Part shown: in pieces, positions 8,562 to 16,725 of the stretch
Numbering within the stretch: the first letter of the stretch is position 1
How the letters are laid out: each line of letters begins with the position of its first letter
Assembly (NCBI GenBank): GCA_002694035.1
Contig: NZKY01000159.1
Coordinates: 1-33,175 of the forward strand
Length of the DNA: 33,175 bases
Origin: Opitutia bacterium
Lineage (GTDB): Bacteria; Verrucomicrobiota; Verrucomicrobiia; Opitutales; Seribacteraceae
Direction of reading: 5' to 3'
The notes under the pieces: generated by a model
Database searches by the model: none
Told to the model about the DNA's origin: nothing
What the model saw: only the letters and a program-made list of their open reading frames with translations
Program-made: the position numbers and the translations under genes

Positions 8562-9479
8562 ATGGAATCGAATTCAATAAACTACGAATATTTGGTTAAT
8601 CAAATTCAACGGAATTTGCCTACTTTACCTACCATTGTTAACGAATTGACAAATGTTCTGCAAAATCCTGATGCTTCCACTTTTGCAGTTGAGGATGTAA
8701 TGACAGCTGATCAGTCCATGACCATGAAAATTTTGAGAGTTGCAAACACATCTTTTTATCGTGGTAATCGGGAAAGAGTGACTGATGCCAACGAAGCTAT
8801 CGGGACACTCGGCTTTGAAAAAATAAGAAATGTTGTACTCACAACTTCTGTATTTAAGATGTTTTCCGGACCTTCCGCGGAAGAAAAATTTTCCTTAGAA
8901 GGCCTTTGGAAGCACTGTCTCGGGGTTGCCTCTGCATCTCGTTGTATAGCAAATTATTTAGGAAAATCATGGCATGAAAGAGCATACACCTGCGGATTGG
9001 TTCATGATATTGGTAAAGTTGCCCGTTTTAAGTTAGATGAATCCGAGGAAAGTGAAGATTTTATTCGTGATTCCCAGACATCATTGGATAAGAAAATTAA
9101 TTTTTTTAAATCAGAACTAATTAACCAGTCTCCGAGGCATGATTATTTGGGATTTCTAATCTGTAAAAATTGGGGATTATCAAATTATGTGGAAGGTGTT
9201 GTCCGTTGGCACCACGAACCAAATCCTGAAAATCGGCAGAAAGTAACATCCGAAGATGCCAATGAGCTAATTGATTTGGTGATCCTAGCAAACTGGGCAG
9301 TCAATGTGCAAAAATTTGGTTTTAGTGGTCACGAAAATCCAGATACTCCTTCTGATGCTCTTTTAAGTAGGCTAAATCTTCATAATACTCAGGTTGACCA
9401 AATTCAGACCGATATTGAAAATGAATTAAAGATGACCGAAGATTTTTGTGATCTACTTGATAACGGGACTATGTCCTGA
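8562..9479 (+). CDS. HDOD-domain signalling protein, copy 1
   Basis: 305 residues, almost all one HDOD domain (about 15-290). LPTLPTIV at the N-terminus and MKILRVANTSFYRG, EAIGTLGF and LVHDIGKVAR are typical HDOD blocks. His118 (LWKH), His148-Asp149 (VHDIGK) and the later RWHHEP are retained, so metal binding and phosphohydrolase activity cannot be excluded, although many HDOD proteins are non-catalytic adaptors. HDOD proteins usually act in signal transduction (cyclic-di-GMP, motility, stress). No receiver or GGDEF domain is attached. It is the first of a tandem pair, behind its own predicted promoter at 8496-8524. Confidence 0.92.
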   Translation: MESNSINYEYLVNQIQRNLPTLPTIVNELTNVLQNPDASTFAVEDVMTADQSMTMKILRVANTSFYRGNRERVTDANEAIGTLGFEKIRNVVLTTSVFKMFSGPSAEEKFSLEGLWKHCLGVASASRCIANYLGKSWHERAYTCGLVHDIGKVARFKLDESEESEDFIRDSQTSLDKKINFFKSELINQSPRHDYLGFLICKNWGLSNYVEGVVRWHHEPNPENRQKVTSEDANELIDLVILANWAVNVQKFGFSGHENPDTPSDALLSRLNLHNTQVDQIQTDIENELKMTEDFCDLLDNGTMS

Positions 9480-9497
9480 ATATTCTTTAGTTAAGGG

Positions 9498-9526
9498 TTG
9501 ATTAATTTTTATATTCCACCTATTTT
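9498..9526 (+). promoter_or_regulatory. Possible promoter giving a leaderless transcript of HDOD copy 2
   Basis: TTGATT (9498-9503) and TATTTT (9521-9526) each match 4/6 and are spaced by 17 bp. The -10 ends exactly 7 nt before the GTG at 9533, so transcription could start on the start codon. The match is only moderate in an A/T-rich spacer. Confidence 0.3.
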
Positions 9527-9532
9527 TTTTGT

Positions 9533-10450
9533 GTGGGATCGGAAAACATTGGCAGTGTTATTGATTACAATGTAATTAGTGAGCAGTTAAAGGATAATCT
9601 GCCGACACTTCCCACTGTATTTGAATCTCTTTCAGAAATGCTGAAAGACCCGAACACTAGTACTGATTCAATTCAAGAGGTTATGAAGTCTGATCAGACT
9701 TTAACTATGAAAGTTCTCCGAGTTGCAAACAGTGTTCATTATCGGGGAGAAAGAGACAGAGTTACAGATGTTGGTGAAGCCATTGGAACTCTCGGCTTTG
9801 ATAAAATTCACATGGTTATACTTTCCGCATCGGTCTTTAAAGCTTTTTCTTTCAAAAATTCTAAAGATTTAAACTATGATCCTGTCGAGTTGTGGAAGCA
9901 TAGTCTTGGAGCGGCAGTAGCCTCTTCAACTATTGCTGAATTAACAAATCATTGTCCAAGACAAAGGGCCTACAGTTGTGGACTCGTTCATGACATTGGT
10001 AAAGTTGCCCGTCTTCAAATTCATCCTGAATCCTTTTGCGAAGATGTTGGGGATGCCCTTTACGATGAAGTCACATTTTTAGAAGTGGAGGAGAAAAAGA
10101 ATTCGCCGACTCACGATCGAGTTGGGCAAATTGTGTGTAAAGAGTGGGGGTTAAATCGTGATGTGGAATCTGTTATTCGCTGGCATCACCAACCTGATAT
10201 TGTTGAGCGGGGGACAGTCGGAGAAGATGAGTTAAATAAACTGATTGATGTCGTTCATGTAGGTAATTGGATGTCTCATTCCCTACATTTTGGTTTTAGC
10301 GGTCATCGTTCGCATGGAAAGCTCTCTCAAGAGGTTATGGAACGACTTTATCTGGATGATGATCAAATTGATTTTTTCAAAGAAGAAACTCGTGAGAATT
10401 TTAAAGAGTTTAGAAAATTTTTGAATTTAATTGAGCGAGCCGTCGGTTAA
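9533..10450 (+). CDS. HDOD-domain signalling protein, copy 2
   Basis: 305 residues, the same length as copy 1 and alignable end to end: LPTLPT, MKVLRVAN, YRGERDRVTD, EAIGTLGFDKIH, LWKHSLGAA, RAYSCGLVHDIGKVAR, RWHHQP and FGFSGHR all recur. The HD residues are kept. This is a tandem duplication that has diverged well beyond recent identity, so both copies are presumably maintained. The start is GTG at 9533 without an SD; no ATG lies near the conserved N-terminus. The spacer from copy 1 is 53 bp. The function is a regulatory guess from the family only. Confidence 0.92.
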   Translation: MGSENIGSVIDYNVISEQLKDNLPTLPTVFESLSEMLKDPNTSTDSIQEVMKSDQTLTMKVLRVANSVHYRGERDRVTDVGEAIGTLGFDKIHMVILSASVFKAFSFKNSKDLNYDPVELWKHSLGAAVASSTIAELTNHCPRQRAYSCGLVHDIGKVARLQIHPESFCEDVGDALYDEVTFLEVEEKKNSPTHDRVGQIVCKEWGLNRDVESVIRWHHQPDIVERGTVGEDELNKLIDVVHVGNWMSHSLHFGFSGHRSHGKLSQEVMERLYLDDDQIDFFKEETRENFKEFRKFLNLIERAVG

Positions 10451-10544
10451 TTTTCTTATATACTTGCCATTTTTCGTAATAAATTCCATTCCTAAGGTTT
10501 GGATTTAATTCCTTATTTTGTGCAAATCTTAAAACTCTAATTCG

Positions 10545-11567
10545 ATGTCTATAAAAATTGGTATAAATGGTTTCGGCCGAATCGGTCGTTTAGTTTTTCG
10601 TGCTCTTGTTGATCAAGGATTACTTGGTAACAAGTTTGATGTTGTGGCAATAAATGACCTAGTGCCATCTGATAATCTTGCATATCTGCTAAAGTATGAT
10701 TCCACACAAGGACGCTTCAATGGAACAGTCGAAGCACCCACTAATGATTCTCTAGTTGTTAATGGTAACACAATAAAATGTCTTGCTGTTAGAGAGGGCC
10801 CTGCAGCTTTACCCTGGGGAGATCTTGGCGTTGACATTGTCATCGAGTCCACTGGTCTATTTGTGAGTAAAGAAGCAGCTGAAGGTCATTTGCAAGCGGG
10901 TGCGAAAAAGGTCATTATCTCAGCTCCTGCGAAAGGTGATGTTCGAACTATTGTTTTAGGTGTTAATGACGAGCAATTATTATCCGATGACCATATCGTA
11001 TCTAATGCATCATGCACAACCAACTGTTTGGCACCAATGGTTAAAGTGGTTTTAGAAAATTTTGGTATTGTAGAAGGTCTTATGACCACAGTGCATAGTT
11101 ACACGGCTACTCAAAAACCTGTTGATGGCCCATCTATGAAGGATTGGAAAGGTGGAAGAGGTGCTGCAATTAACATCATTCCATCCACTACAGGTGCTGC
11201 TAAAGCTGTAGGTTTAGTTTTGCCAGAAGTGCAAGGAAAATTAACCGGTATGGCTTTTCGGGTTCCCACCCCTACAGTTTCTGCAGTTGATCTTACTGTG
11301 AAAACTGAGAAATCGACTTCGTATGAGGAAATTTGTCAAAAAATGAAAGAAGCTGCCGAAGGTCCTCTTTCTGGTATCTTGGAATATACTGCTGATGAAG
11401 TTGTATCGACTGATTTTATTCATTGTCCTGCGTCTTCAATTTTTGATGCTGGTTCTGGGATGGGCTTAAGTGATACATTTTTTAAGCTGGTATCTTGGTA
11501 TGACAACGAATGGGGATACAGCAATCGTTGTGTTGATTTGTTGAACAGAGTATCTCAATTTGTTTAG
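10545..11567 (+). CDS. gap: Glyceraldehyde-3-phosphate dehydrogenase, type I
   Basis: NAD-dependent oxidation and phosphorylation of glyceraldehyde 3-phosphate in glycolysis. It is 340 residues, a normal length. The Rossmann start is INGFGRIGR (7-15), catalytic Cys157 is in [12 protein letters not shown], and His184 is in TVHSYTATQ. The phosphate-binding [12 protein letters not shown] and terminal [12 protein letters not shown] are present. It heads the gap-pgk-tpiA block, 61 bp before pgk, and a hairpin in that spacer may set relative expression. The ATG has no SD. Confidence 0.98.
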   Translation: MSIKIGINGFGRIGRLVFRALVDQGLLGNKFDVVAINDLVPSDNLAYLLKYDSTQGRFNGTVEAPTNDSLVVNGNTIKCLAVREGPAALPWGDLGVDIVIESTGLFVSKEAAEGHLQAGAKKVIISAPAKGDVRTIVLGVNDEQLLSDDHIVSNASCTTNCLAPMVKVVLENFGIVEGLMTTVHSYTATQKPVDGPSMKDWKGGRGAAINIIPSTTGAAKAVGLVLPEVQGKLTGMAFRVPTPTVSAVDLTVKTEKSTSYEEICQKMKEAAEGPLSGILEYTADEVVSTDFIHCPASSIFDAGSGMGLSDTFFKLVSWYDNEWGYSNRCVDLLNRVSQFV

Positions 11568-11591
11568 GGTTAATCTTCGATCCAACCTACT

Positions 11592-11612
11592 GGTGCAATT
11601 TTAAATTGTACC
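11592..11612 (+). promoter_or_regulatory. Hairpin in the gap-pgk spacer
   Basis: GGTGCAATT and AATTGTACC form a 9-bp stem (one G-U pair) around a 3-nt loop. No T run follows, so it is not a classical terminator. It could be an mRNA-processing or stability element protecting the gap message, or a protein-binding palindrome. Confidence 0.45.
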
Positions 11613-11628
11613 TACATTCTTTGTTATT

Positions 11629-12828
11629 ATGACCCAAGTAAAAACTGTCGATGATCTTGATCTATCGGGTAAAAAAGTATTTGTCCGAGTTGATTTTAAT
11701 GTACCTCTAGATGCTGATGGGAGCGTTAGTGATGATACGCGCATTAAGGCAGCTCTGCCGACTATTAAAAAGCTTTATGAACAGAACGCTAAGATAATTT
11801 TGGCTAGCCATCTGGGCCGCCCTAAAGGCGAGAGGGTAGAGTCTATGAGCCTTTCACCGGTTGCCCCAGTTCTTTCCGAAAGGCTCGGGCTGCCCGTTTT
11901 GTTTCTTAATGACTGTATTGGTACTGATGTCGAAGAGGCAATAAACGGATTACAAGGCGGGCAAATTGTATTACTCGAAAATCTCAGATTTCATAAAGGG
12001 GAAACAGAAAATGATCCTCAATTTGCTAAAGAGCTTGCTTCACTTGCAGATGTCTATGTGAATGATGCATTTGGTACCGCACATCGAGCACATGCTTCTA
12101 CTTTTGGAGTTCCTGATCTTTTACCTGTAAAAATATCGGGTTATCTGATTGCTAAAGAACTCGAGTTTCTTGGGCAGAAAACATCTTCGCCCGACAGACC
12201 ATTCACGGTTATCCTGGGTGGTGCAAAGGTAAGTGACAAGATTATGGTTATTGATGCTCTTCTTGATAAAGCAGATACAATTATTATTGGTGGTGCGATG
12301 GCTTATACTTTCGCCTTGGCAAATGGAAAGAAAGTTGGTGATAGTTTAAGTGAGCCTGATAAAGTTGAGTTGGCACGTTCTGCATTACAAAAGGCTAAAG
12401 AAAAAGGGGTTCGTTTTCTTTTACCGATTGATACACTTGGAACCAATAGTTTAAATTTTGACCAGAAAACCTTGGGTGAAACTAAAGTTTTTGAGGGTGA
12501 TATTGAGGATGGTTGGGAAGGAGTAGACATCGGTCCCAAGACTACCGAGTTATATGCCAAGGAAGTTGCAGGTGCAAAGACTGTTTTATGGAACGGTCCT
12601 ATGGGTGTTTTCGAAATTGAGGATTCCAGTAAAGGTACCTTTGCCGTTGCCCAAGCTGTCGCAGATGGTGATGGAATTTCGATTATTGGAGGGGGAGATT
12701 CTGTGAAGGCTATCAATAGAAGCGGATATTCCGGTCAGGTATCATTCATGAGCACAGGTGGAGGTGCTTCACTCGAGTTCCTTGAAGGAAAGTCGCTACC
12801 GGGTGTTTCAATTTTGGATCCTAAGTAA
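11629..12828 (+). CDS. pgk: Phosphoglycerate kinase
   Basis: Transfers phosphate between 1,3-bisphosphoglycerate and ADP. It is 399 residues, typical of bacterial enzymes. The substrate-binding N-domain contains VFVRVDFNVPLD, ASHLGRPKGE and LLENLRFHKGE. The nucleotide domain contains ILGGAKVSDKI, LWNGPMGVFE and the glycine-rich IGGGDSVKAI. STGGGASLEFLEGKSLPGV closes the protein as usual. It is between gap and tpiA (27 bp to tpiA), the standard lower-glycolysis arrangement. The ATG has no SD. Confidence 0.98.
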   Translation: MTQVKTVDDLDLSGKKVFVRVDFNVPLDADGSVSDDTRIKAALPTIKKLYEQNAKIILASHLGRPKGERVESMSLSPVAPVLSERLGLPVLFLNDCIGTDVEEAINGLQGGQIVLLENLRFHKGETENDPQFAKELASLADVYVNDAFGTAHRAHASTFGVPDLLPVKISGYLIAKELEFLGQKTSSPDRPFTVILGGAKVSDKIMVIDALLDKADTIIIGGAMAYTFALANGKKVGDSLSEPDKVELARSALQKAKEKGVRFLLPIDTLGTNSLNFDQKTLGETKVFEGDIEDGWEGVDIGPKTTELYAKEVAGAKTVLWNGPMGVFEIEDSSKGTFAVAQAVADGDGISIIGGGDSVKAINRSGYSGQVSFMSTGGGASLEFLEGKSLPGVSILDPK

Positions 12829-12855
12829 TACATTCTAATCTTAAATTAATTTAAA

Positions 12856-13620
12856 ATGTCCCGAAAATATTTAATAGCCGGTAATTGGAAGATGAACAAG
12901 ACTGCTACCGAAGCAGTTGACTTAATTGAAGAAGTGAAATCTTTGGTTGGAAATCAATCTTCTGTTCAAGTTTGTGTTTGTCCCTCGTTTACATCTTTAG
13001 CCAAAGCCTCGGAACTTGTGGAAGAATCACAGCTTTTATTGGGTGCACAGGATATGAATGCTGAATCTTCCGGTGCTTTTACTGGGGAAATATCAGCTGA
13101 AATGCTTAGGGATTTGTATGTTAGTTTTGTGATATTGGGACACAGTGAAAGACGACAATTTTTTGGAGAAACCAATCATTCGGTCAATAAGAAGATCCTA
13201 GCGGCGGTTGAAAATAATTTGAAACCCATTTATTGCATTGGCGAGACCCTTGAGGAGAGAGAAACTGAAAAAACATTAGATGTAGTTGGATCTCAAGTTC
13301 GTGAAGGATTAGAAAGTTTTCCTTCTCAATCAATTGAAAATTTGGTTCTTGCTTATGAACCCGTATGGGCGATCGGCACAGGAAAGACTGCTACAGACGA
13401 AATGGCCCAGGAGGTCCATGCTTATATCCGTAAAGTTTTAACTGATATATTTGGTGAATCTTCAGCCTCAAAAATAAGGATTTTGTATGGTGGTTCAATG
13501 AAACCAGAAAATGCTGCCGGACTTCTTGCCCAAGAAGATGTTGATGGTGGTTTGATTGGAGGTGCTTCTCTCACCGCCCGTGCATTCTCTGGTATTGTTG
13601 AAGCTGCCTTGAATGCCTAA
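12856..13620 (+). CDS. tpiA: Triosephosphate isomerase
   Basis: Interconverts dihydroxyacetone phosphate and glyceraldehyde 3-phosphate. It is 254 residues. The active site is complete: Asn10 and Lys12 in AGNWKMNK, His96 in ILGHSERR, and Glu168 in AYEPVWAIGTGK. The phosphate-gripping RILYGGSMKPENA and GGLIGGASL follow. It is last in the gap-pgk-tpiA block; no secG follows. The next gene is convergent, with only 6 bp between stop codons. There is no SD. Confidence 0.98.
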   Translation: MSRKYLIAGNWKMNKTATEAVDLIEEVKSLVGNQSSVQVCVCPSFTSLAKASELVEESQLLLGAQDMNAESSGAFTGEISAEMLRDLYVSFVILGHSERRQFFGETNHSVNKKILAAVENNLKPIYCIGETLEERETEKTLDVVGSQVREGLESFPSQSIENLVLAYEPVWAIGTGKTATDEMAQEVHAYIRKVLTDIFGESSASKIRILYGGSMKPENAAGLLAQEDVDGGLIGGASLTARAFSGIVEAALNA

Positions 13621-13626
13621 ATTTCT

Positions 13627-14094
13627 TTAGAGGATTTCCTTTAGTTCGAGGGGGTGAGTCTTCGCTTTTACTTTGGTGAAAGTTTTTTCGATTATGCCCG
13701 AATCGTTTATGAAAAAAGACATTCGATGAATACCTTCAAATGTTTTACCCATAAATTTTTTTTCTCCCCATACTCCAAAGGTCCGAGCTAGGGAGTGATC
13801 CTCGTCCATAATCAAGGGGAAAGGGAGGTTATACTTTTTTATAAAGTTCTCGTGTGATTTTGCTGAGTCTCCAGAAATTCCAAATAACAGAATATTCTTT
13901 TTAATAAAAAAATCATAATTATCTCTAAATCCACATGCCTGTGCAGTACAACCAGGGGTGTTGTCCCGAGGGTAAAAATAAAAGATATAATTTTTGCCAA
14001 GTAAGCTTTGGTCGGAAATTTTGTTTCCCTGCGAATCACTAGTGGAAAAAGTTGGGACTTTTTCATTTTCTTTTAATGGTGAAACTTTTTGCAT
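13627..14094 (-). CDS. bcp: Thioredoxin-dependent peroxiredoxin, Bcp/PrxQ type (cytosolic)
   Basis: Reduces hydrogen and organic peroxides. The frame is open from an ATG at 14133, but that would overlap the upstream gene by 38 bp. ATG 14092-14094 starts 1 nt after that gene's TGA and gives 155 residues, the normal Bcp length. The peroxidatic Cys and a second Cys five residues later are in TPGCTAQACGFRD, the PrxQ arrangement. There is no signal peptide. It is the last gene of the four-gene minus-strand cluster and shares it with an exported relative at 14353-14916. Confidence 0.92.
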   Translation of the reverse strand: MQKVSPLKENEKVPTFSTSDSQGNKISDQSLLGKNYIFYFYPRDNTPGCTAQACGFRDNYDFFIKKNILLFGISGDSAKSHENFIKKYNLPFPLIMDEDHSLARTFGVWGEKKFMGKTFEGIHRMSFFINDSGIIEKTFTKVKAKTHPLELKEIL

Positions 14095-14095
14095 T

Positions 14096-14356
14096 TCAGA
14101 TAACAAAGGTTGCAGTTTTTCCAACAAGTTCAATTAGAGTTGAATTCAGGGAGTCTTCTAAAGTTTTGACTAATTCGGCTCTTTTTATTTTCTCCTGGCT
14201 AAAAGCGACTTTGATCATTTTGTCACGTTCTAAGACTATCTTTATTTCTTTTATAGCATTTTCGGTGAGACCTTTTTTTCCAATTTTGATATCAACCGTC
14301 CTGACTTTTGCCATTGATTTGAGAGTTCTCCGTTCTTTACCGGTTGAAGGAATCAT
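14096..14356 (-). CDS. YhbY-like CRM-domain RNA-binding protein
   Basis: 86 residues. From about residue 20 the sequence follows the CRS1-YhbY (CRM) fold: IKIGKKGLTENAI matches the GxxG loop region of YhbY (GKNGLTE), then DKMIKVAF and the last strand ELVGKTATFVI (VIGKTLVLY in YhbY). In E. coli YhbY associates with 50S precursors, so a ribosome-assembly role is likely. The usual N-terminal helix is shorter or replaced by a basic, Ser/Lys-rich segment. Its ATG overlaps the TGA of the upstream peroxiredoxin (ATGA), which implies translational coupling. Confidence 0.75.
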   Translation of the reverse strand: MIPSTGKERRTLKSMAKVRTVDIKIGKKGLTENAIKEIKIVLERDKMIKVAFSQEKIKRAELVKTLEDSLNSTLIELVGKTATFVI

Positions 14357-14916
14357 TTATTTTCCTCTACAAATTTTAGAACATGAGCACTGTCCATAGC
14401 AGCATTAACCCGTTCATTTTTAAAAAGGAGTTTCCCATTTTTGGAGATTAGAAATGTCCATCTTTTTGTAGTAATACCTCTTTCTAAAGTATATCTGTCA
14501 CCATTTACAAAGCGTTCAATTTTGCCACCTTTACTCGTGGGAACATTAAATAATTTTGCTACTTTTCCCGTTGGGTCTGATAAAAGGGTAAATGGAATGT
14601 TTTCTGATTTTGCAAAAATAGAAAGATTTTCAACTTGGTCTCCACTAATTCCAATAATTTCGAAATTTTTCTTTTTCCATATATCTAGGTCGTCTCGGTA
14701 AGCACAAGCCTGTTTTGTGCATCCTCCAGTCATTGCAGCCGGATAAAAAAAGAGAAGGATGCCTTTTTTATTGTTAAATTGATTCGAACTCCACTTTTTG
14801 CCTTTGGAGTCAATTGCTTCGAAGATTGGAACGGAATCGCCAATTTCAATAGCGTTTAAAAGTAGTGTGTTAAAAAAAATGATGATTAAACCCGATTTTA
14901 AAATTAGATTTCTCAT
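14353..14916 (-). CDS. Exported peroxiredoxin (Bcp/AhpC-TSA family)
   Basis: Thioredoxin-fold peroxidase. From ATG 14914-14916 the protein is 187 residues and begins with a typical signal peptide (MRNLILK, then a hydrophobic stretch, then a likely cleavage near NAIE). An upstream in-frame ATG at 14955 would add 13 residues and remains possible because it lies 3 nt after the SDR stop. The active site is GGCTKQACAYRD, with both redox Cys residues. Later blocks (IIGISGD, FTLLSDPTGKVAKLF) are typical. Periplasmic location is inferred from the leader. It is translationally coupled to the YhbY-like gene. Confidence 0.88.
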   Translation of the reverse strand: MRNLILKSGLIIIFFNTLLLNAIEIGDSVPIFEAIDSKGKKWSSNQFNNKKGILLFFYPAAMTGGCTKQACAYRDDLDIWKKKNFEIIGISGDQVENLSIFAKSENIPFTLLSDPTGKVAKLFNVPTSKGGKIERFVNGDRYTLERGITTKRWTFLISKNGKLLFKNERVNAAMDSAHVLKFVEENK

Positions 14917-14958
14917 GATTTTATTGTGAGACGAAAATTGAAGATTAACAACCATTCT

Positions 14959-15663
14959 TTACCAAGGAATTGCAATTCCATCTTCGCCGATAAAACTTCC
15001 AGTTTCTATTTTATCTAAATTTTGTAGGGTAGAAATTATTTTGGACACAGATTCGGGTACCTCATATTTTGCATTTTCTCCTCCCATTTCGGTTTTTACC
15101 CATCCGGGACTTTGCGAAATCACTTTTATATTTTTAGATTTTAAATCAATCGAAGACTGTTTGGTTAACATATTCAAAGCTGCCTTGGAACATTGATAAG
15201 CAATTGCACCTCCCAATTGAGTTTCTCCTCTTAGAGAGATGGATCCGAGTCTGGAAGAAAGGTTAATGATAGTTGGGCTTGATGACTTTTGTAAGATTGA
15301 AAGTGCATACTTCGTTACAAGCAAAGAACCCACAAGGTTCACTTTGTAAATTTTTTCGGCAGAAGTTGCTGAAATTTCATGCAGGTCATTCCAATCGATT
15401 ATTCCAGCATTGTTGAAAAGTATATCAATCTTCTCATTTTTACATTCTAAATGCCTGAAACATTCTTCTATTGAAGTCTCATCCTCCACATCCATTTTTA
15501 AAATTTGAATGTTTTCAGGGCTCACACTTTTGATCGAATTAAGCTGATTTACCCTGTTTGGTTGTCGACAAGTCGCATAAACATGATGGCCAATGGTGCT
15601 AAGTTGTTTGGTAAGTTCGAGACCAATTCCACGGCTTGCACCTGTTATTAAGATTTTTTTCAT
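14959..15663 (-). CDS. Short-chain dehydrogenase/reductase
   Basis: NAD(P)-dependent oxidoreductase of 234 residues, starting at ATG 15661-15663 (an ATG three codons earlier is also open). The cofactor motif TGASRGIG is at residues 7-14, NNAG is present, the catalytic Ser is in INLSSRLGS, and the active-site YQCSKAAL has Tyr and Lys correctly spaced. Arg after CR and the DVED acidic position leave NADP versus NAD open. It resembles the C-factor-like SDR group. The substrate is unknown. It is first in the minus-strand cluster with the two peroxiredoxins and divergent from an aldo/keto reductase. Confidence 0.9.
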   Translation of the reverse strand: MKKILITGASRGIGLELTKQLSTIGHHVYATCRQPNRVNQLNSIKSVSPENIQILKMDVEDETSIEECFRHLECKNEKIDILFNNAGIIDWNDLHEISATSAEKIYKVNLVGSLLVTKYALSILQKSSSPTIINLSSRLGSISLRGETQLGGAIAYQCSKAALNMLTKQSSIDLKSKNIKVISQSPGWVKTEMGGENAKYEVPESVSKIISTLQNLDKIETGSFIGEDGIAIPW

Positions 15664-15726
15664 ACAAATCAAAATGAAGTGAAAATAATGTAGATCAAGA
15701 ACAAGAGGAACGATAAGATTAAAGTG

Positions 15727-16725
15727 ATGAAAAATAAAAGATTAGGAAATTCAGATCTGCATCTTTCCAAAATTGGCTTGGGCACTTGGGCGATTGGTGG
15801 TGGAGATTGGGGGATGGGATGGGGAGATCAAGATGAGGACGATTCTATAAAAAGTATTATTGAGGCTTTAGAGGTTGGTATTAATTGGATTGATACTGCC
15901 CATGCATACGGTTTTGGAGTTGCGGAAGAAATGGTTGGTAAAGCATTAAAGGAATACAAGGATGATGAGATTATTGTTGCAACCAAATGTGGGGTTCTGT
16001 CTGAAGAAGATAATAAACCCAGAAGATTTATTTCACGGGAAACTATCCTTGAAGAAGTTGAGGGATCATTAAAGAGATTAAAACGTGATCATATTGATCT
16101 TTATCAGATTCACTGGCCTAACCCTCCTGAAAATTTATCTGAATCCTGGGAAACTTTGCAGGATTTGAAAAAGGCAGGCAAGGTAAGATGGGCTGGGGTA
16201 TGTAATTGTTGGGAACCAGAATTAATTCAACTTAACTCCATAGCTAAGGTTACCTCTAATCAACCCATGTATAGCATGTTGGAAAGAAAGATTGAAGATA
16301 AGGTTTTACCATGGTGCGAACAAAATAATACAGGTGTTTTGGTATATAGTCCTATGCATTCTGGAGTTTTGACCGGGAAAATTTCCTCAACTTGGCTTGA
16401 AAATTTACCCTCAAATGATTGGAGAAAACATAAGAAAGATCATCCCGTAGTCAGTCCCCTTTACACCGAACTTGGTTTACAAGCCTTTCTCATTCTGCAA
16501 GAAAGTTTGCGATCAATGGCATTGGAAAAAAGCATGTCGGTCGGACAACTCGCGGTGAGTTGGGCTCTAAGTCACGAATCGGTTACTTCTGCTATCGTAG
16601 GAGCTAGAAAGAGTGGTCAAATTACTGAAATTGTAAAAGCCGCTGATCATGACTTAACAGAGAAAGATAAAATTTTTATTATGAATCAGATTAAACTTTT
16701 TGAGGATAAGCTTGAAAATGGTTGA
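15727..16725 (+). CDS. Aldo/keto reductase
   Basis: NADPH-dependent carbonyl reductase, 332 residues from ATG 15727 (a GTG one codon earlier is less likely). The catalytic tetrad is present: Asp and Tyr in NWIDTAHAYGFG, Lys in IVATKCG, and His in YQIHWPNP. GxxxW near the N-terminus (GLGTWAIGG) and the C-terminal AIVGARKSGQI cofactor loop are typical of the YajO/IolS-like groups. The substrate cannot be named. The 3' end overlaps the panB start by 8 bp (ATGGTTGA), so the two are likely translationally coupled. There is no SD. Confidence 0.92.
   Translation: MKNKRLGNSDLHLSKIGLGTWAIGGGDWGMGWGDQDEDDSIKSIIEALEVGINWIDTAHAYGFGVAEEMVGKALKEYKDDEIIVATKCGVLSEEDNKPRRFISRETILEEVEGSLKRLKRDHIDLYQIHWPNPPENLSESWETLQDLKKAGKVRWAGVCNCWEPELIQLNSIAKVTSNQPMYSMLERKIEDKVLPWCEQNNTGVLVYSPMHSGVLTGKISSTWLENLPSNDWRKHKKDHPVVSPLYTELGLQAFLILQESLRSMALEKSMSVGQLAVSWALSHESVTSAIVGARKSGQITEIVKAADHDLTEKDKIFIMNQIKLFEDKLENG

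Noticed and set aside
12303-12716. 137-codon minus-strand ORF inside pgk
   Set aside because: Antisense to a complete phosphoglycerate kinase, with composition typical of a reverse-complement shadow (Ser/Pro/Thr-rich).
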